64,000 bases of DNA from assembly GCF_000518765.1 (NCBI RefSeq), contig NZ_KI912489.1, positions 4,652 to 68,651 of the forward strand, given 5' to 3'. A program made the position numbers and the translations under genes. This document shows positions 20,501-27,624 of the stretch, in pieces; the first letter of the stretch is position 1; each line of letters opens with the position of its first letter. Below the pieces are notes generated by a model, which was given only the letters and a program-made list of their open reading frames with translations, was not told the origin of the DNA and did not search any database. The stretch is from Ruminococcus flavefaciens ATCC 19208 (GTDB taxonomy: Bacteria; Bacillota; Clostridia; Oscillospirales; Ruminococcaceae).

Positions 20501-21586
20501 TCTGTGCTCCATCATAAGAACTACTTTAATAACGTTCAAAAGACCTGCAACCGCGCCTGTATGTCCGAAATTGGACTTTACCGAGCCTATTCCAATGACC
20601 TGTCTTGGTATGTTATACTCGCTGAATGCACTGTCGATGCCCTTTAATTCGATCGGATCACCTATTTTGGTAGCTGTACCGTGAGCTTCAACGTATGATA
20701 TCATGGTCGGATCAACGTCTGCATCTTTTATAGCCTGCTTTATTACTTCAGCCTGAGCATTAGGGCTTGGCGAAGCAATTCCGTTCGACCTGTGACCGTT
20801 TGAATTTACGGCTATACCTTTTATGACTGCATGAATATTATCATTATCTTCTATTGCCTTGTTGTAGCTTTTGATATATAAAACAACGCCGCCTTCTCCG
20901 TTAACAAAGCCGTCTGCATCATCAGAAAACGCTCTCGTCTCAAGCTTATCGGACATTATTTCATCTGTGACAACTGCTTCATTTTTTATAGGCAGCAGAA
21001 TGATACTTGCCGCACCAACTATAGCCTCATCTGTTTTGCCTAATCTTATATCGTTTATAGCCTGATTAAGTGCAACAACAGAAGAAGAACACGCAGTATC
21101 AAGGCAAAACGCCGGACCTGTAAAATTATATGTATACGCAATTCTTGCAGCATTTGAAGCATCTAAACCATTTATAAATTCGTGTGGATCATCACTATTA
21201 TAAAGCTGTTTATAAATATTGCTTGTATTTCCTATATAAACGCCCACATTCTTACCGCTTAATTCATCAGGATTATATCCTGAATCCAGAATGGCATCTT
21301 CCGTCATTTCGATCAGAAGTCTCTGCTGTGGATCGAGATATTTTGCTTCTTCCTTACTTATCGAGAATAATTCGGGCTCAAAAGAGAAAATCGAATCAAG
21401 AAAAGCTCCCTTATCATATTCAAACGGGAAATCAGCATCGCTTATCTTTTCTATCTCCTTTTTTCTGCTTTCGGGAAGTTCACCGAATGTACTTATTCCT
21501 TTTTCAAGCATTCCCCATAGTTTTCTGTAATTATCTGCTTTTGGCAGCCTGCACGACATTCCGATTATTGCTATATCTTTACTCAA
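14540..21586 (-). CDS. Hybrid PKS-NRPS: KS-ACP-C-A(MT)-PCP-TE
   Basis: A 2348-residue megasynthase starting at TTG (21586) with GGAGGG six bases upstream. Order: ketosynthase about 1-425 with intact DTACSSSV, EAHGTAT and NFGHTG; a linker with no acyltransferase; ACP near 725-800 (serine in FSVNSVDVM); condensation domain about 815-1260 with HHIASDG near 952; adenylation domain from about 1265; carrier with LGGYSIKA near 2085; thioesterase with GYSLGGS near 2205. The adenylation domain is split after a2 (YVPIDCNYPKDRIK): a SAM methyltransferase fills about 1405-1650 (VLEIGCASGLTMF near 1469), and a3 IFTSGTTGEPKG resumes near 1690. The specificity code read by eye is D-L-T-K-F-G-H-V-G-K, matching aspartate. 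AT-less, so the extender comes from a trans AT. The terminal TE makes this the likely last module despite its upstream gene position. Confidence 0.95.
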   Translation of the reverse strand: MSKDIAIIGMSCRLPKADNYRKLWGMLEKGISTFGELPESRKKEIEKISDADFPFEYDKGAFLDSIFSFEPELFSISKEEAKYLDPQQRLLIEMTEDAILDSGYNPDELSGKNVGVYIGNTSNIYKQLYNSDDPHEFINGLDASNAARIAYTYNFTGPAFCLDTACSSSVVALNQAINDIRLGKTDEAIVGAASIILLPIKNEAVVTDEIMSDKLETRAFSDDADGFVNGEGGVVLYIKSYNKAIEDNDNIHAVIKGIAVNSNGHRSNGIASPSPNAQAEVIKQAIKDADVDPTMISYVEAHGTATKIGDPIELKGIDSAFSEYNIPRQVIGIGSVKSNFGHTGAVAGLLNVIKVVLMMEHRKTVPSLNFNYPNRYFEFEKSCLYVCTKKADWNGKLIAGVSSFGLTGTNCHVIVEAYDEHNDKPEQKNDKNMIIVSARTRKSLFYMLKRLKEHFLENPDLPIDDIAATLNCGRRHMEYMFCVTVHDLNELIERINEALEDEAHISEKSDLKGKTAFIFCNYDSSENYCYTESTSSDDSILQFFEKEKFLADSLKSFEIKSDIVTGIGAGKIVAGYWKESYSNEKAQEMLKNNEFDNSVSLTAERVNVLLKKYYENGCVRVIVFSPDQTFFDLLKNEADRYGIEIMALNELNDIMDIACKFIASGTRPSINAGKSIYKNRKKIVLPTYFYDRDFYCLDASELIRKNLYQNNDMMLSDSGKTAENENITFDKDYVIGFMDKVFKEVLSNDYSDTQYIYDFSVNSVDVMHCIAIFRKEFHVDIPVVLFYEGNNLGEIKNKILDAVLNGDQKGIYAVKKVPIQSRYELSNAQKRMYALSQLFDNTYAYNNIIPVLITGDINIEKLDSAFRKLLQRNRILRTKYVFEDNDIYQIVVDDVDEGIDVIEMNKAWDSSESTLSLVKYLHLFKLDEAPMMKLTLLKYNNGHSVLISNCHHIASDGFTNNLIIRELLSIYSGRPLQPNEFDYFDFISWQKDFIESEVFKKQEQYWLEMYKDEVQPLDLPTDFPRSEIVTVVGKSSNYTLSKELWKKVKAFIEKESITEYIFFMTVLSLMLRIYTNQKDNVIGSPISGRKYRDFDNTIGLFVNTIAIRNRIDDNSSFHESILKVKNSILSAYENQDYPFELLVDKVVSKRDINRNPLFDVMFAMQNNHMDKTNYMDNVTFEEIEIETSECRFELDIHAFPGEEDVLFRVMYNSGLFKQSTIDTFVERFFKLTEKLIDNSSDAIGSLMFDDICEYSILEGQKNTDIREESILEKFELAASSLPDKTAIVEAGASLTYKEIGKKVDELAAFLYFRLGIRSGDRVAILLENSVDFVASVYAIWKCGAAYVPIDCNYPKDRIKKIVRTSCVSAIIYHSGSIKLVNDLLWENKCLKSTVCLDSYDSAGIDESEENILMNKELWSVVAEQSDDEIMGGGWRNSFTNEFFTKAEMQEYSDNIFLKLKPYLSPDKRVLEIGCASGLTMFRLCEYVAEYVGTDLNTEIIKKDEQIAIDRKINNIRLFDMPAHDIDTIDIGKYDIIIINSVIHCFHGHNYLNKIIRKCISLMKENGIIFIGDVMDLDSKEQFRNELKTYWSLKHSSEKFNEDNIDSKLFVSREYFYNLQGICGEIKEVKCSSKIATIENELTKYRYDVVFTIDKNDPEIRFNCTKNSYDLSDVKQYENMHINSLAVANSAAYVIFTSGTTGEPKGVEISHKNLNNYVDFIINKFSINKNDVSVMLSSMCFDLGYTVLYTTLSCGAELHIVDKQMYLDSQYIYRYINENGITFMKMTPTLLSLYLISSDKNVCPGVRLIFLGGEKLIIKDIKRSRSIFVNSAFVNHYGPTETTVGTSVKELTEYEIENEIFNDSIGKTIDNNIIYICDSDRIVLKGIYGELCVEGAGVSGGYIGADDVTAEKFRYIDCNGELKKVYHTGDYGRLLDNNEIQLKGRIDKQVKVNGYRIELSEIDNCMLEIPEIKNVRSVVDEDENNKYITTYFVSDSIIDINSIKKHLSDRLPEYFVPKKIVQVKEIVMTDNGKIDTKKIKRATSEADNTRTVAYKTDTEKKLSGLWRQILGTDQIGVNDDFFDLGGYSIKAVMLANLIRREFSCEIPLSDVFIYSVFEKMAERIDQITNNNTGDEGYIILNPDKEKTIFAFPPFVAYSAFYFRLSKYLSDYRIISFDFIEENRIESYVEIIKQFSQGGKVSLLGYSLGGSLAMEVCAALEKNDVEVETLVMVDSSKPQGKNLIDVDEVMSVINTEIISETGLSSDEFVQYEGKTRKYLMYYNELLLSEKVKCGIKYICADDNNGKWQKWEELTSADVYMVKGKGTHFKMFDEEYIEYNVSLIKELFCKE

Positions 21587-21636
21587 TCTAAACCCTCCAA
21601 AAATCGAATCAACTGTTTACGGTATAATAGCGCATA

Positions 21637-22797
21637 TTATTCATAAATAAAAGCTTGCTTCGTTCTTTTTATCATATCTGCATAGTCTTTAATTACTTTC
21701 ATATCTTTTTCAGAAAAATCAATTCCTTCATCAGTATATTTTTCATAGATCTCCTTCATTTTATTATACGGAAAACAAACCTTATTATTATAATCGTCTT
21801 CGTCATAGTTTTTCATATTATTCTTTAAAGCAATAACATCACGGATATATTCTCTCACGATACGGCTGTTTTCAATACCCTTTTTCAGATAATTCTCCTC
21901 AAATTCTTTTATTCCTTCAGGTGTATCCAATGAAAAAGTATTTTTCATAATAGTGTTATTTATCATCAGCTCTGTCAGAATTGATTTCGGACCTACTTCA
22001 ATAACGCACTCACATTCCGAATTTTCAATTTTCTGCATTACTTTATCCCAGCAAACACTGTTTGTCAGCTGATTATAAAGATTATGCGGGATTTCATCTT
22101 TACCTGAATAAGCTTTTGCACTGATTCCCGATAAAACAGGAAAAGCCATATCATTAAAACTGAAATCACGTATATACTCTTTCAGCTTGTCTGCCGCCTC
22201 AGACAGTAAAGGACAGTGAACAGGTCCGCTGTTAAACATCGGAGTAATACTGAATTCCGATTGTTTGAGCTGTTCAAACAGCTCATCATATTCTTCATCT
22301 GTACATGAGACCATAAATTGAGAAGGAGAATTGTAACATGAAATATATATATTATTACTGCCAATTCTTTTTATGATTTTTTTCAGACTGTATTCATCAG
22401 CATCGTCTATAAGAATGCTCTTTCCTTTAGCTTCATTTATATACAGGCTTCTGTAATAAACAAGCTTCAATGTTTCTTCAAACGACATAGCTCCGCTGCA
22501 TAAAAGCGCGGTTATCTCACCTAAACTGTGACCTGTTGCAGCAATCGGAACGATATTATTGCTCTCGATATAAACCTTGTACATTATATAGCTTGCAGTT
22601 AAAATGGCAGCCTGAGACACTTCCAGCTTTGAAAGCTTCGCAAGGCTTCCTTTAAGACAAAGCTTTTTTAAATCAAATCCAAGTATCTGATTTGCCTGTT
22701 CAAATATCTCATTTGCTATTGGATAATTATCGCATAATTTCTTGCACATTCCAACATATTGTATGCCATTTCCCGGAAATACTAATATATACTTCAT
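21637..22797 (-). CDS. Trans-acting acyltransferase (FabD/ZmaF-like)
   Basis: A discrete acyltransferase of about 386 residues. The N-terminal motif is VFPGNGIQYVGM (FPGQG with Asn for Gln), the nucleophile elbow is ATGHSLGE with the catalytic Ser, and the carboxylate-binding Arg is in VYYRSLY. GPVHCPLL replaces the usual HAFHS-type motif. A C-terminal extension of about 85 residues follows the FabD-like core. The start at 22797 (MKYILVFPG) is chosen by family alignment; it has only a weak GAAAAAG site, and an alternative GTG lies at 22839. It precedes the AT-less PKS by 50 bp, so it should load that module. Because the cluster makes hydroxymalonyl-ACP, transfer from the free ACP (as ZmaF does) is inferred over plain malonyl-CoA use. 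Confidence 0.9.
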   Translation of the reverse strand: MKYILVFPGNGIQYVGMCKKLCDNYPIANEIFEQANQILGFDLKKLCLKGSLAKLSKLEVSQAAILTASYIMYKVYIESNNIVPIAATGHSLGEITALLCSGAMSFEETLKLVYYRSLYINEAKGKSILIDDADEYSLKKIIKRIGSNNIYISCYNSPSQFMVSCTDEEYDELFEQLKQSEFSITPMFNSGPVHCPLLSEAADKLKEYIRDFSFNDMAFPVLSGISAKAYSGKDEIPHNLYNQLTNSVCWDKVMQKIENSECECVIEVGPKSILTELMINNTIMKNTFSLDTPEGIKEFEENYLKKGIENSRIVREYIRDVIALKNNMKNYDEDDYNNKVCFPYNKMKEIYEKYTDEGIDFSEKDMKVIKDYADMIKRTKQAFIYE

Positions 22798-23382
22798 TTC
22801 TTTTTCGTATGAAATTGCAGTTACCGAATAATTGAGCACTTCTAAAAGCTAAGCTTTTACCTTTTATGTTATCCTCATTCTCAGTTTTTAATATAATGCA
22901 ATCTAAAAATCATACTTCTCCTTATATCATATTTTACAGGACTTTTAGAAGAGATCCCATATCAAACTCTTTATTACTACTTAATAATACGTAATATTAA
23001 TGCATCGTTATTATAATAAAAAATCGGTTTTTTCATTTCACAGTAATAAAAACACTAATGCAATGCTTACAATTTAAAGCTCTACATAAAAGCTGATATC
23101 CTCTTTTAGAATAATGCTTACTTTCTCATTTTCATTGGTATACTGTTAAGCTTAATAAAAAACTACAGTATGTCCGACAAAACGAAATCATAAATATAAT
23201 CTTACTCGCGGAACTGCTTGCTGAAAAAATACTGTGATGAAAAAACCGAATAATAGTATATTATTAAATTTGCAGTTAAACCGAATTGTCTGATATATTG
23301 GAATAAAATACCAATATATTTTCCGTTTGACTTTAAAAGCTGCCAAACGATAAGCTTTCATTTTAAAAATATATAAGTTACA
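22798..23382. promoter_or_regulatory. 585-bp intergenic region before the megasynthase operon
   Basis: No gene is seen here. The region is very AT-rich and must hold the minus-strand promoter of the acyltransferase/megasynthase operon. A TATAAT lies on the minus strand near 23016, but no convincing -35 is spaced to it. Two structures stand out: a perfect 9-bp inverted repeat ATATATTGG/CCAATATAT at 23293-23301 and 23311-23319, which could be an operator or a weak terminator for the ABC pair, and the hairpin AAAAGCT/AGCTTTT at about 22844-22858 just before the acyltransferase. A second short stem (AAAGCT/AGCTTT) lies around 23336-23361 just after the ATPase gene. Confidence 0.5.
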
Positions 23383-24054
23383 TTATAAATATCTGTCTTC
23401 AAGTACAAGACCGTCTTTTATTGTGATGACTCTGCTTCCCATCAATGCCATCTCATTGTTATGAGTTACCTGAACAACAGTAGCTTTTTCTGTTTTATTG
23501 ATCTCTAATAAAAGCTCCATTATTTCATTGCCTGTTTTACTGTCAAGGTTGCCTGTAGGCTCATCGGCAAAAATGATCTCGGGCTTATTGATCAGAGCTC
23601 TTGCAATTGCAACTCTTTGCTGCTGACCTCCCGACAATTCCCCGGGGAAAGCATTGAGCTTGTTTTTCAAGCCTGTAATCTCTACAAGTCTCTCAAGCTG
23701 TTCATTGATCTCACTTTTTTTCCTTGATGACATAACAGCAGGAAGAATAATGTTTTCACGAACAGTCAGATTATCGACAAGATTAAAAAACTGAAAAACA
23801 AATCCGAGTGTACTGCATCTTTTATTGTCAAGTTCATTGGTTTTAAGCTTATTTATATTTTCTCCCTGTATCAGAACTTCGCCGCTTGTAGGCTGTTCAA
23901 TACCGTCAGCTATGTACATAAGTGTACTTTTTCCGCTTCCTGACGGTCCGACAATAGATACAAATTCACCTGATTCAATAGATATATTTACACCTTTTAT
24001 TATTTCAGTATTATTATATTCTTTATGAATATTTCTTAATTCAATTACTCCCAT
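23383..24054 (-). CDS. ABC transporter ATPase, LolD/MacB type
   Basis: A 223-residue ATPase of the MacB/LolD/FtsE class. Walker A is VGPSGSGKST, the signature is LSGGQQQRVAIARAL, Walker B is IIFADEPTGNLDS and the switch region is VTHNNEMA. These proteins drive FtsX-like permeases that work as mechanotransmitters or peptide/antibiotic resistance pumps rather than classical channels. The partner permease lies 36 bp upstream, and the gene begins with AAAAGGAG. Same strand and direction as the biosynthetic operon, so a role in self-protection or in handling the product is plausible but not shown. Confidence 0.95.
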   Translation of the reverse strand: MGVIELRNIHKEYNNTEIIKGVNISIESGEFVSIVGPSGSGKSTLMYIADGIEQPTSGEVLIQGENINKLKTNELDNKRCSTLGFVFQFFNLVDNLTVRENIILPAVMSSRKKSEINEQLERLVEITGLKNKLNAFPGELSGGQQQRVAIARALINKPEIIFADEPTGNLDSKTGNEIMELLLEINKTEKATVVQVTHNNEMALMGSRVITIKDGLVLEDRYL

Positions 24055-24090
24055 AATAGCTCCTTTTTTATTACATATGTGGACTGATCA

Positions 24091-26565
24091 TTATTCTCTT
24101 CGTAAATAATAATATATATCGATCTTTTTGATGATATATACTGGAACAATAATTACTGCGATAAAAACGATCAATGAAATGATAAATATACCGATTGCAT
24201 CACTTGCAGGATAAATAAGACCATTTTTAAGCAAATCAAAATGTACAACAATATTATCAATCAGCTTTGTAATAATACATGACAGTATCACACTGCCTAT
24301 AATGCTGTATAAAGCAACAAACAGCATTTGTACTACTGTTATCAAAGACAGCTGTTTATGTGACATTGAAGTTGAAATAAGAACTGCAAACTCTTTTTTT
24401 CTGTTAAGAAAATCTGTAACAAGATTGTTTATGATTCCAATAAAACAAATGATCAAACTGAAATAGATCACAACTGTAATAAGCTGAAGCAGCATATTGC
24501 TTCCCTCTATCTGCTTATCAATGAACTCCTTCTTTGATTTGATCACGATACTATAGTCGATAAATTTTTCATCAACTTGTTTGATCATTTCGTCTACAGT
24601 AGTTTTCGTTCTTAAATATGTACTCTGCGGGGCACTGTTTATATTTTTCTTATACTGCTCCAGATCCATGATGACAGTATTTGTATTTGAATCAAACTTA
24701 TAGGAATCGCAAAAACCAATTACTTTATATTCTCCGCTATACTGATTGGAATGACATACTACTGTATCGCCTTTGTTTATTGAATACTTTTTCGCAAGAG
24801 ATTTATCTATAATTACATTATTCTCTGATTCTTTCAGCTCTCTTAAAAGCGAAGCCTCCACATCGACCGAATCATGCAGCCAGTCATCAAATTCATCGTT
24901 TTCTTCACGGCCTAAATAGCATACCGGTATCTTTCCGTCTGTTCCTTCAGCTTCCATATATAAGTTAGCGCCTGTAGACAAAAAATACATACTGTATGAT
25001 TTGTCTACACTGCTCAGCTCATCTATTTCTTCAATATCAATTTCCGTATTACCGTTCAGACCGATTACTGCGTCATATTCATAATTAAGCTCTGCAAAAC
25101 GAAATACATCGTTAATTGATTTCTTTGCGGCAAATACAGGTATTATAAGACTCATCGAAACAATTGATACAATTATACTTCTCATGATAAGTTTATTTGA
25201 AACAACAGAACTTAAAATATAACTGATCTTATTTCCTATGCCGAATATCCTGTTAAGCAGCTTATTCACAAGTGCAATAAGCAGCGGGACGATGTATGTA
25301 AAACATACTGCCATGATCAGATATGCAGCAATACATACCATTCTGTTCTTAACAAATGACATTACAAAGCCGATTATCAAAATAACAGCCGCAGCTATAT
25401 ACTTTTTATACTTGAATCTCTTGAAGTCCGAGCTGTACTTTTTTATTATGTTTACGATCGGTTTTTTATAAACCTTTCTAAGCATAAAAAATGTCAGGAT
25501 CAATGACCATACAACAGGGAACAAAATTGTGATCAGGATATAAGAAACAGGGGTACTTTTGACATATGAATCCGATCCTATCATTTCCTTTATCATGTAC
25601 CTGAAGAAGAATACTCCCAAGCCTGCGCCGATAATACCGCCTAATAAGCCATATAAAACAGTTTCAGACGATAAGATCAGATTTATCCTTGATTTTTTTA
25701 TACCGATGCTTCTGAATGTACCTACCGCTGTAATATGCGATTCAATGATATGATTGTATAATGCACATATAACAACTGTAGACATTACTGCGATCAGTAT
25801 CATTACTATAAGCAGAACTGTATTCAGAGTCGATATATCTTTCTTCATACTTGCATCGTTCAGAAGAGATGAAAACCTGTAATCGGGGTTGTTTTTATTG
25901 AGCTCATCAATAAAATCAGTCTTTGAAACACCTTTTTCAAGATCATAATAGATCATATTCGGTGTAAACTCCATTCCTGATACTTTTTCAAACAGTCCTT
26001 CATCAGCTACTGCCAGATCGAAAAAATACGACTGACTCAATATACCTTTTTTGTCGTTGGCAGAGACCAGCTTGACATTACACGTTTTTTCAGAATATCC
26101 GATCTCTATCTCTTCACCGTCTGAATATCCGTATTTTTTAAGGAAATCCTTTGAAACATATAATACATCATCATTTGTTTTATTTTCGTTATCATCAAAT
26201 AATTCTGTTTTCCTGAGTTCATCAAGATTTCCGCTGTATACCATAATTCTTCTTTTTCGATCGTTGTTCTCAAATGATACAATAAAATTTGCCATATCAA
26301 CCTGAGACCTCAGATCGTTTCCGTTCAAAGAAGAAATATCGTCTTTATTTATAAATAACAGATTTTCTCCAAAAGGTTTGCAAACAACATCTGCACATCC
26401 GTATTTTTCCTGAGAACTTTCAGTATATATCTTTTCACCGGCATTAAGGGTCATAATATTTACCAAAAGTAACGCTGCCATAAACGCGAAGGATAGAATT
26501 ACTATAGTCGCTTTTAATTTTGACTTTGAAACAGCTCGTATCATATAGTTAAAGATCAACTTCAT
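24091..26565 (-). CDS. FtsX-like ABC permease (large, two MacB-type halves)
   Basis: An 824-residue permease. A membrane helix at about 18-40 is followed by an extracytoplasmic region to about 255, three helices around 260-380, further helices in the middle, a second extracytoplasmic domain of roughly 480-700 and three C-terminal helices ending with VYIIKKIDIYYYLRRE. This is the duplicated FtsX layout found in the BceB-like and MacB-like permeases of Firmicutes. The ATPase follows 36 bp downstream. The start ATG has no Shine-Dalgarno within 15 bases; an AGGAGG lies further upstream, separated by a small hairpin. Substrate unknown. No BceRS-type regulator is adjacent. Confidence 0.93.
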   Translation of the reverse strand: MKLIFNYMIRAVSKSKLKATIVILSFAFMAALLLVNIMTLNAGEKIYTESSQEKYGCADVVCKPFGENLLFINKDDISSLNGNDLRSQVDMANFIVSFENNDRKRRIMVYSGNLDELRKTELFDDNENKTNDDVLYVSKDFLKKYGYSDGEEIEIGYSEKTCNVKLVSANDKKGILSQSYFFDLAVADEGLFEKVSGMEFTPNMIYYDLEKGVSKTDFIDELNKNNPDYRFSSLLNDASMKKDISTLNTVLLIVMILIAVMSTVVICALYNHIIESHITAVGTFRSIGIKKSRINLILSSETVLYGLLGGIIGAGLGVFFFRYMIKEMIGSDSYVKSTPVSYILITILFPVVWSLILTFFMLRKVYKKPIVNIIKKYSSDFKRFKYKKYIAAAVILIIGFVMSFVKNRMVCIAAYLIMAVCFTYIVPLLIALVNKLLNRIFGIGNKISYILSSVVSNKLIMRSIIVSIVSMSLIIPVFAAKKSINDVFRFAELNYEYDAVIGLNGNTEIDIEEIDELSSVDKSYSMYFLSTGANLYMEAEGTDGKIPVCYLGREENDEFDDWLHDSVDVEASLLRELKESENNVIIDKSLAKKYSINKGDTVVCHSNQYSGEYKVIGFCDSYKFDSNTNTVIMDLEQYKKNINSAPQSTYLRTKTTVDEMIKQVDEKFIDYSIVIKSKKEFIDKQIEGSNMLLQLITVVIYFSLIICFIGIINNLVTDFLNRKKEFAVLISTSMSHKQLSLITVVQMLFVALYSIIGSVILSCIITKLIDNIVVHFDLLKNGLIYPASDAIGIFIISLIVFIAVIIVPVYIIKKIDIYYYLRRE

Positions 26566-26574
26566 AAAAAATCA

Positions 26575-26607
26575 TTGTAATCAAGAATAATTACAATATT
26601 ACCTCCT
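26575..26607 (-). promoter_or_regulatory. Distant AGGAGG with intervening hairpin before the FtsX permease
   Basis: Reading the minus strand towards the permease ATG at 26565, AGGAGG (26602-26607) is followed by a perfect 7-bp stem TTGTAAT/ATTACAA (26590-26596 with 26575-26581), then nine bases to the ATG. Folding the stem would bring the ribosome site to about 14 bases from the start. This is the only good ribosome site for the gene. Confidence 0.5.
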
Positions 26608-26640
26608 AAGTATATTAGTACATTTAAAAATCACTTATGT

Positions 26641-26660
26641 AGCATAGTAAAGCATAGTAT
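26641..26660. repeat. Tandem 10-bp repeat upstream of the FtsX/LolD pair
   Basis: AGCATAGTAA is followed directly by AGCATAGTAT, two nearly identical 10-bp units, in the 129-bp gap between the methyltransferase stop and the permease start. They sit beside a possible minus-strand promoter (TTGCTT, 17 bp, TATGCT), so they may be an operator for the transporter genes. Function not shown. Confidence 0.4.
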
Positions 26661-26694
26661 ATACTTTTATTATAAGCAAAATAATATATAGTTT

Positions 26695-27405
26695 TTACTG
26701 TTTTGATTTTCTACATATTGCAGCAACAAAATCGTAACTGTAGTCACGGCTCTTAACGATCTTCAGAACATCAAGTCCGTTTTCTGTCAGGATATTTCTG
26801 AATTCAGTACTATTGATCAATTCTCTGTATCCCAGATTCAATTCAGGATGCAGCAAGAAAAACGCTCTTGAATGATTGGAATCCATAGGAATAAGAATTA
26901 TCAGGTATCCATCATCTTTTAAAAATTCTTTATGCACATCAATTACTGCTTTTTTATCAGTAAAATGTTCTATCAGACCAAAACTGCATACAATATCAAA
27001 TCGGCGGTCTGTTTTCAATTCAAATATATCCTCCATGATATATTCTATATTATCGCCTGTATATCCTGTAGAAAGGTATTTTTTGTATGATTCTTCACAG
27101 CTGTCGACCAGAACGCCTTTTCCGCCTGAAACACTCAATAAGGTTCGTGTTAAAAGTCCTGTTGCTGCACCCAATTCCAAAATATCAGGTGAGCTGATCG
27201 AATAATCCTTTATAAGATCCTTGATAAGCCTGAATAAAGAAATATTCATCGTATGCTTTTCTTCTTTTAATAATTCACGCAAGGCAAAAAAGATGTCCTT
27301 GTAATTTACGGACGATAATATTTTTTGCACATCATTATCCGAAAAATAGTTTGTCCAGTCAAAGTTTTCTTCTTCCATATTATAGATGTTCTTTGTTATA
27401 TACAT
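26695..27405 (-). CDS. SAM-dependent class I methyltransferase
   Basis: A 236-residue stand-alone methyltransferase. Motif I is ILELGAATGLLTR near residue 80, followed by an acidic end of strand two (VDSCEES) and the post-motif FDIVCSFGLIEHF. The start at 27405 is chosen because AAAGGAT lies eight bases upstream; a longer GTG reading to 27462 lacks a ribosome site. It lies first on the minus strand before the ABC pair and NRPS operon and shares their AT-rich composition, so it may tailor the peptide. It does not look like the FkbG O-methyltransferase of methoxymalonyl clusters. Substrate unknown. Confidence 0.85.
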   Translation of the reverse strand: MYITKNIYNMEEENFDWTNYFSDNDVQKILSSVNYKDIFFALRELLKEEKHTMNISLFRLIKDLIKDYSISSPDILELGAATGLLTRTLLSVSGGKGVLVDSCEESYKKYLSTGYTGDNIEYIMEDIFELKTDRRFDIVCSFGLIEHFTDKKAVIDVHKEFLKDDGYLIILIPMDSNHSRAFFLLHPELNLGYRELINSTEFRNILTENGLDVLKIVKSRDYSYDFVAAICRKSKQ

Positions 27406-27564
27406 AGTACCAATCCTTTTGTAATTAAAAATCATGATGATAAACGCATTCAAATATTTCACTCACGAACAATACACCATCTTTTTTATTATACTATTTC
27501 TGCATAAATATGTCAATGTTTTTTTTATTTTCAATACCTTATTAGGGCATTTTTCACCATAAAA

Positions 27565-27595
27565 AGCTCCCATTCGTTTAAAACAAACAGGAGCT
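27565..27595 (-). terminator. Terminator after the MutS-like gene
   Basis: Inverted repeat AGCTCC (27565-27570) with GGAGCT (27590-27595), with inner GTTT/AAAC pairing. Read on the minus strand it is followed by TTTTTAT. It lies 30 bp past the MutS-like stop and marks the boundary with the biosynthetic region. Confidence 0.75.
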
Positions 27596-27624
27596 GAAAT
27601 AAGTCATTCTGTTTTTATCATGCA

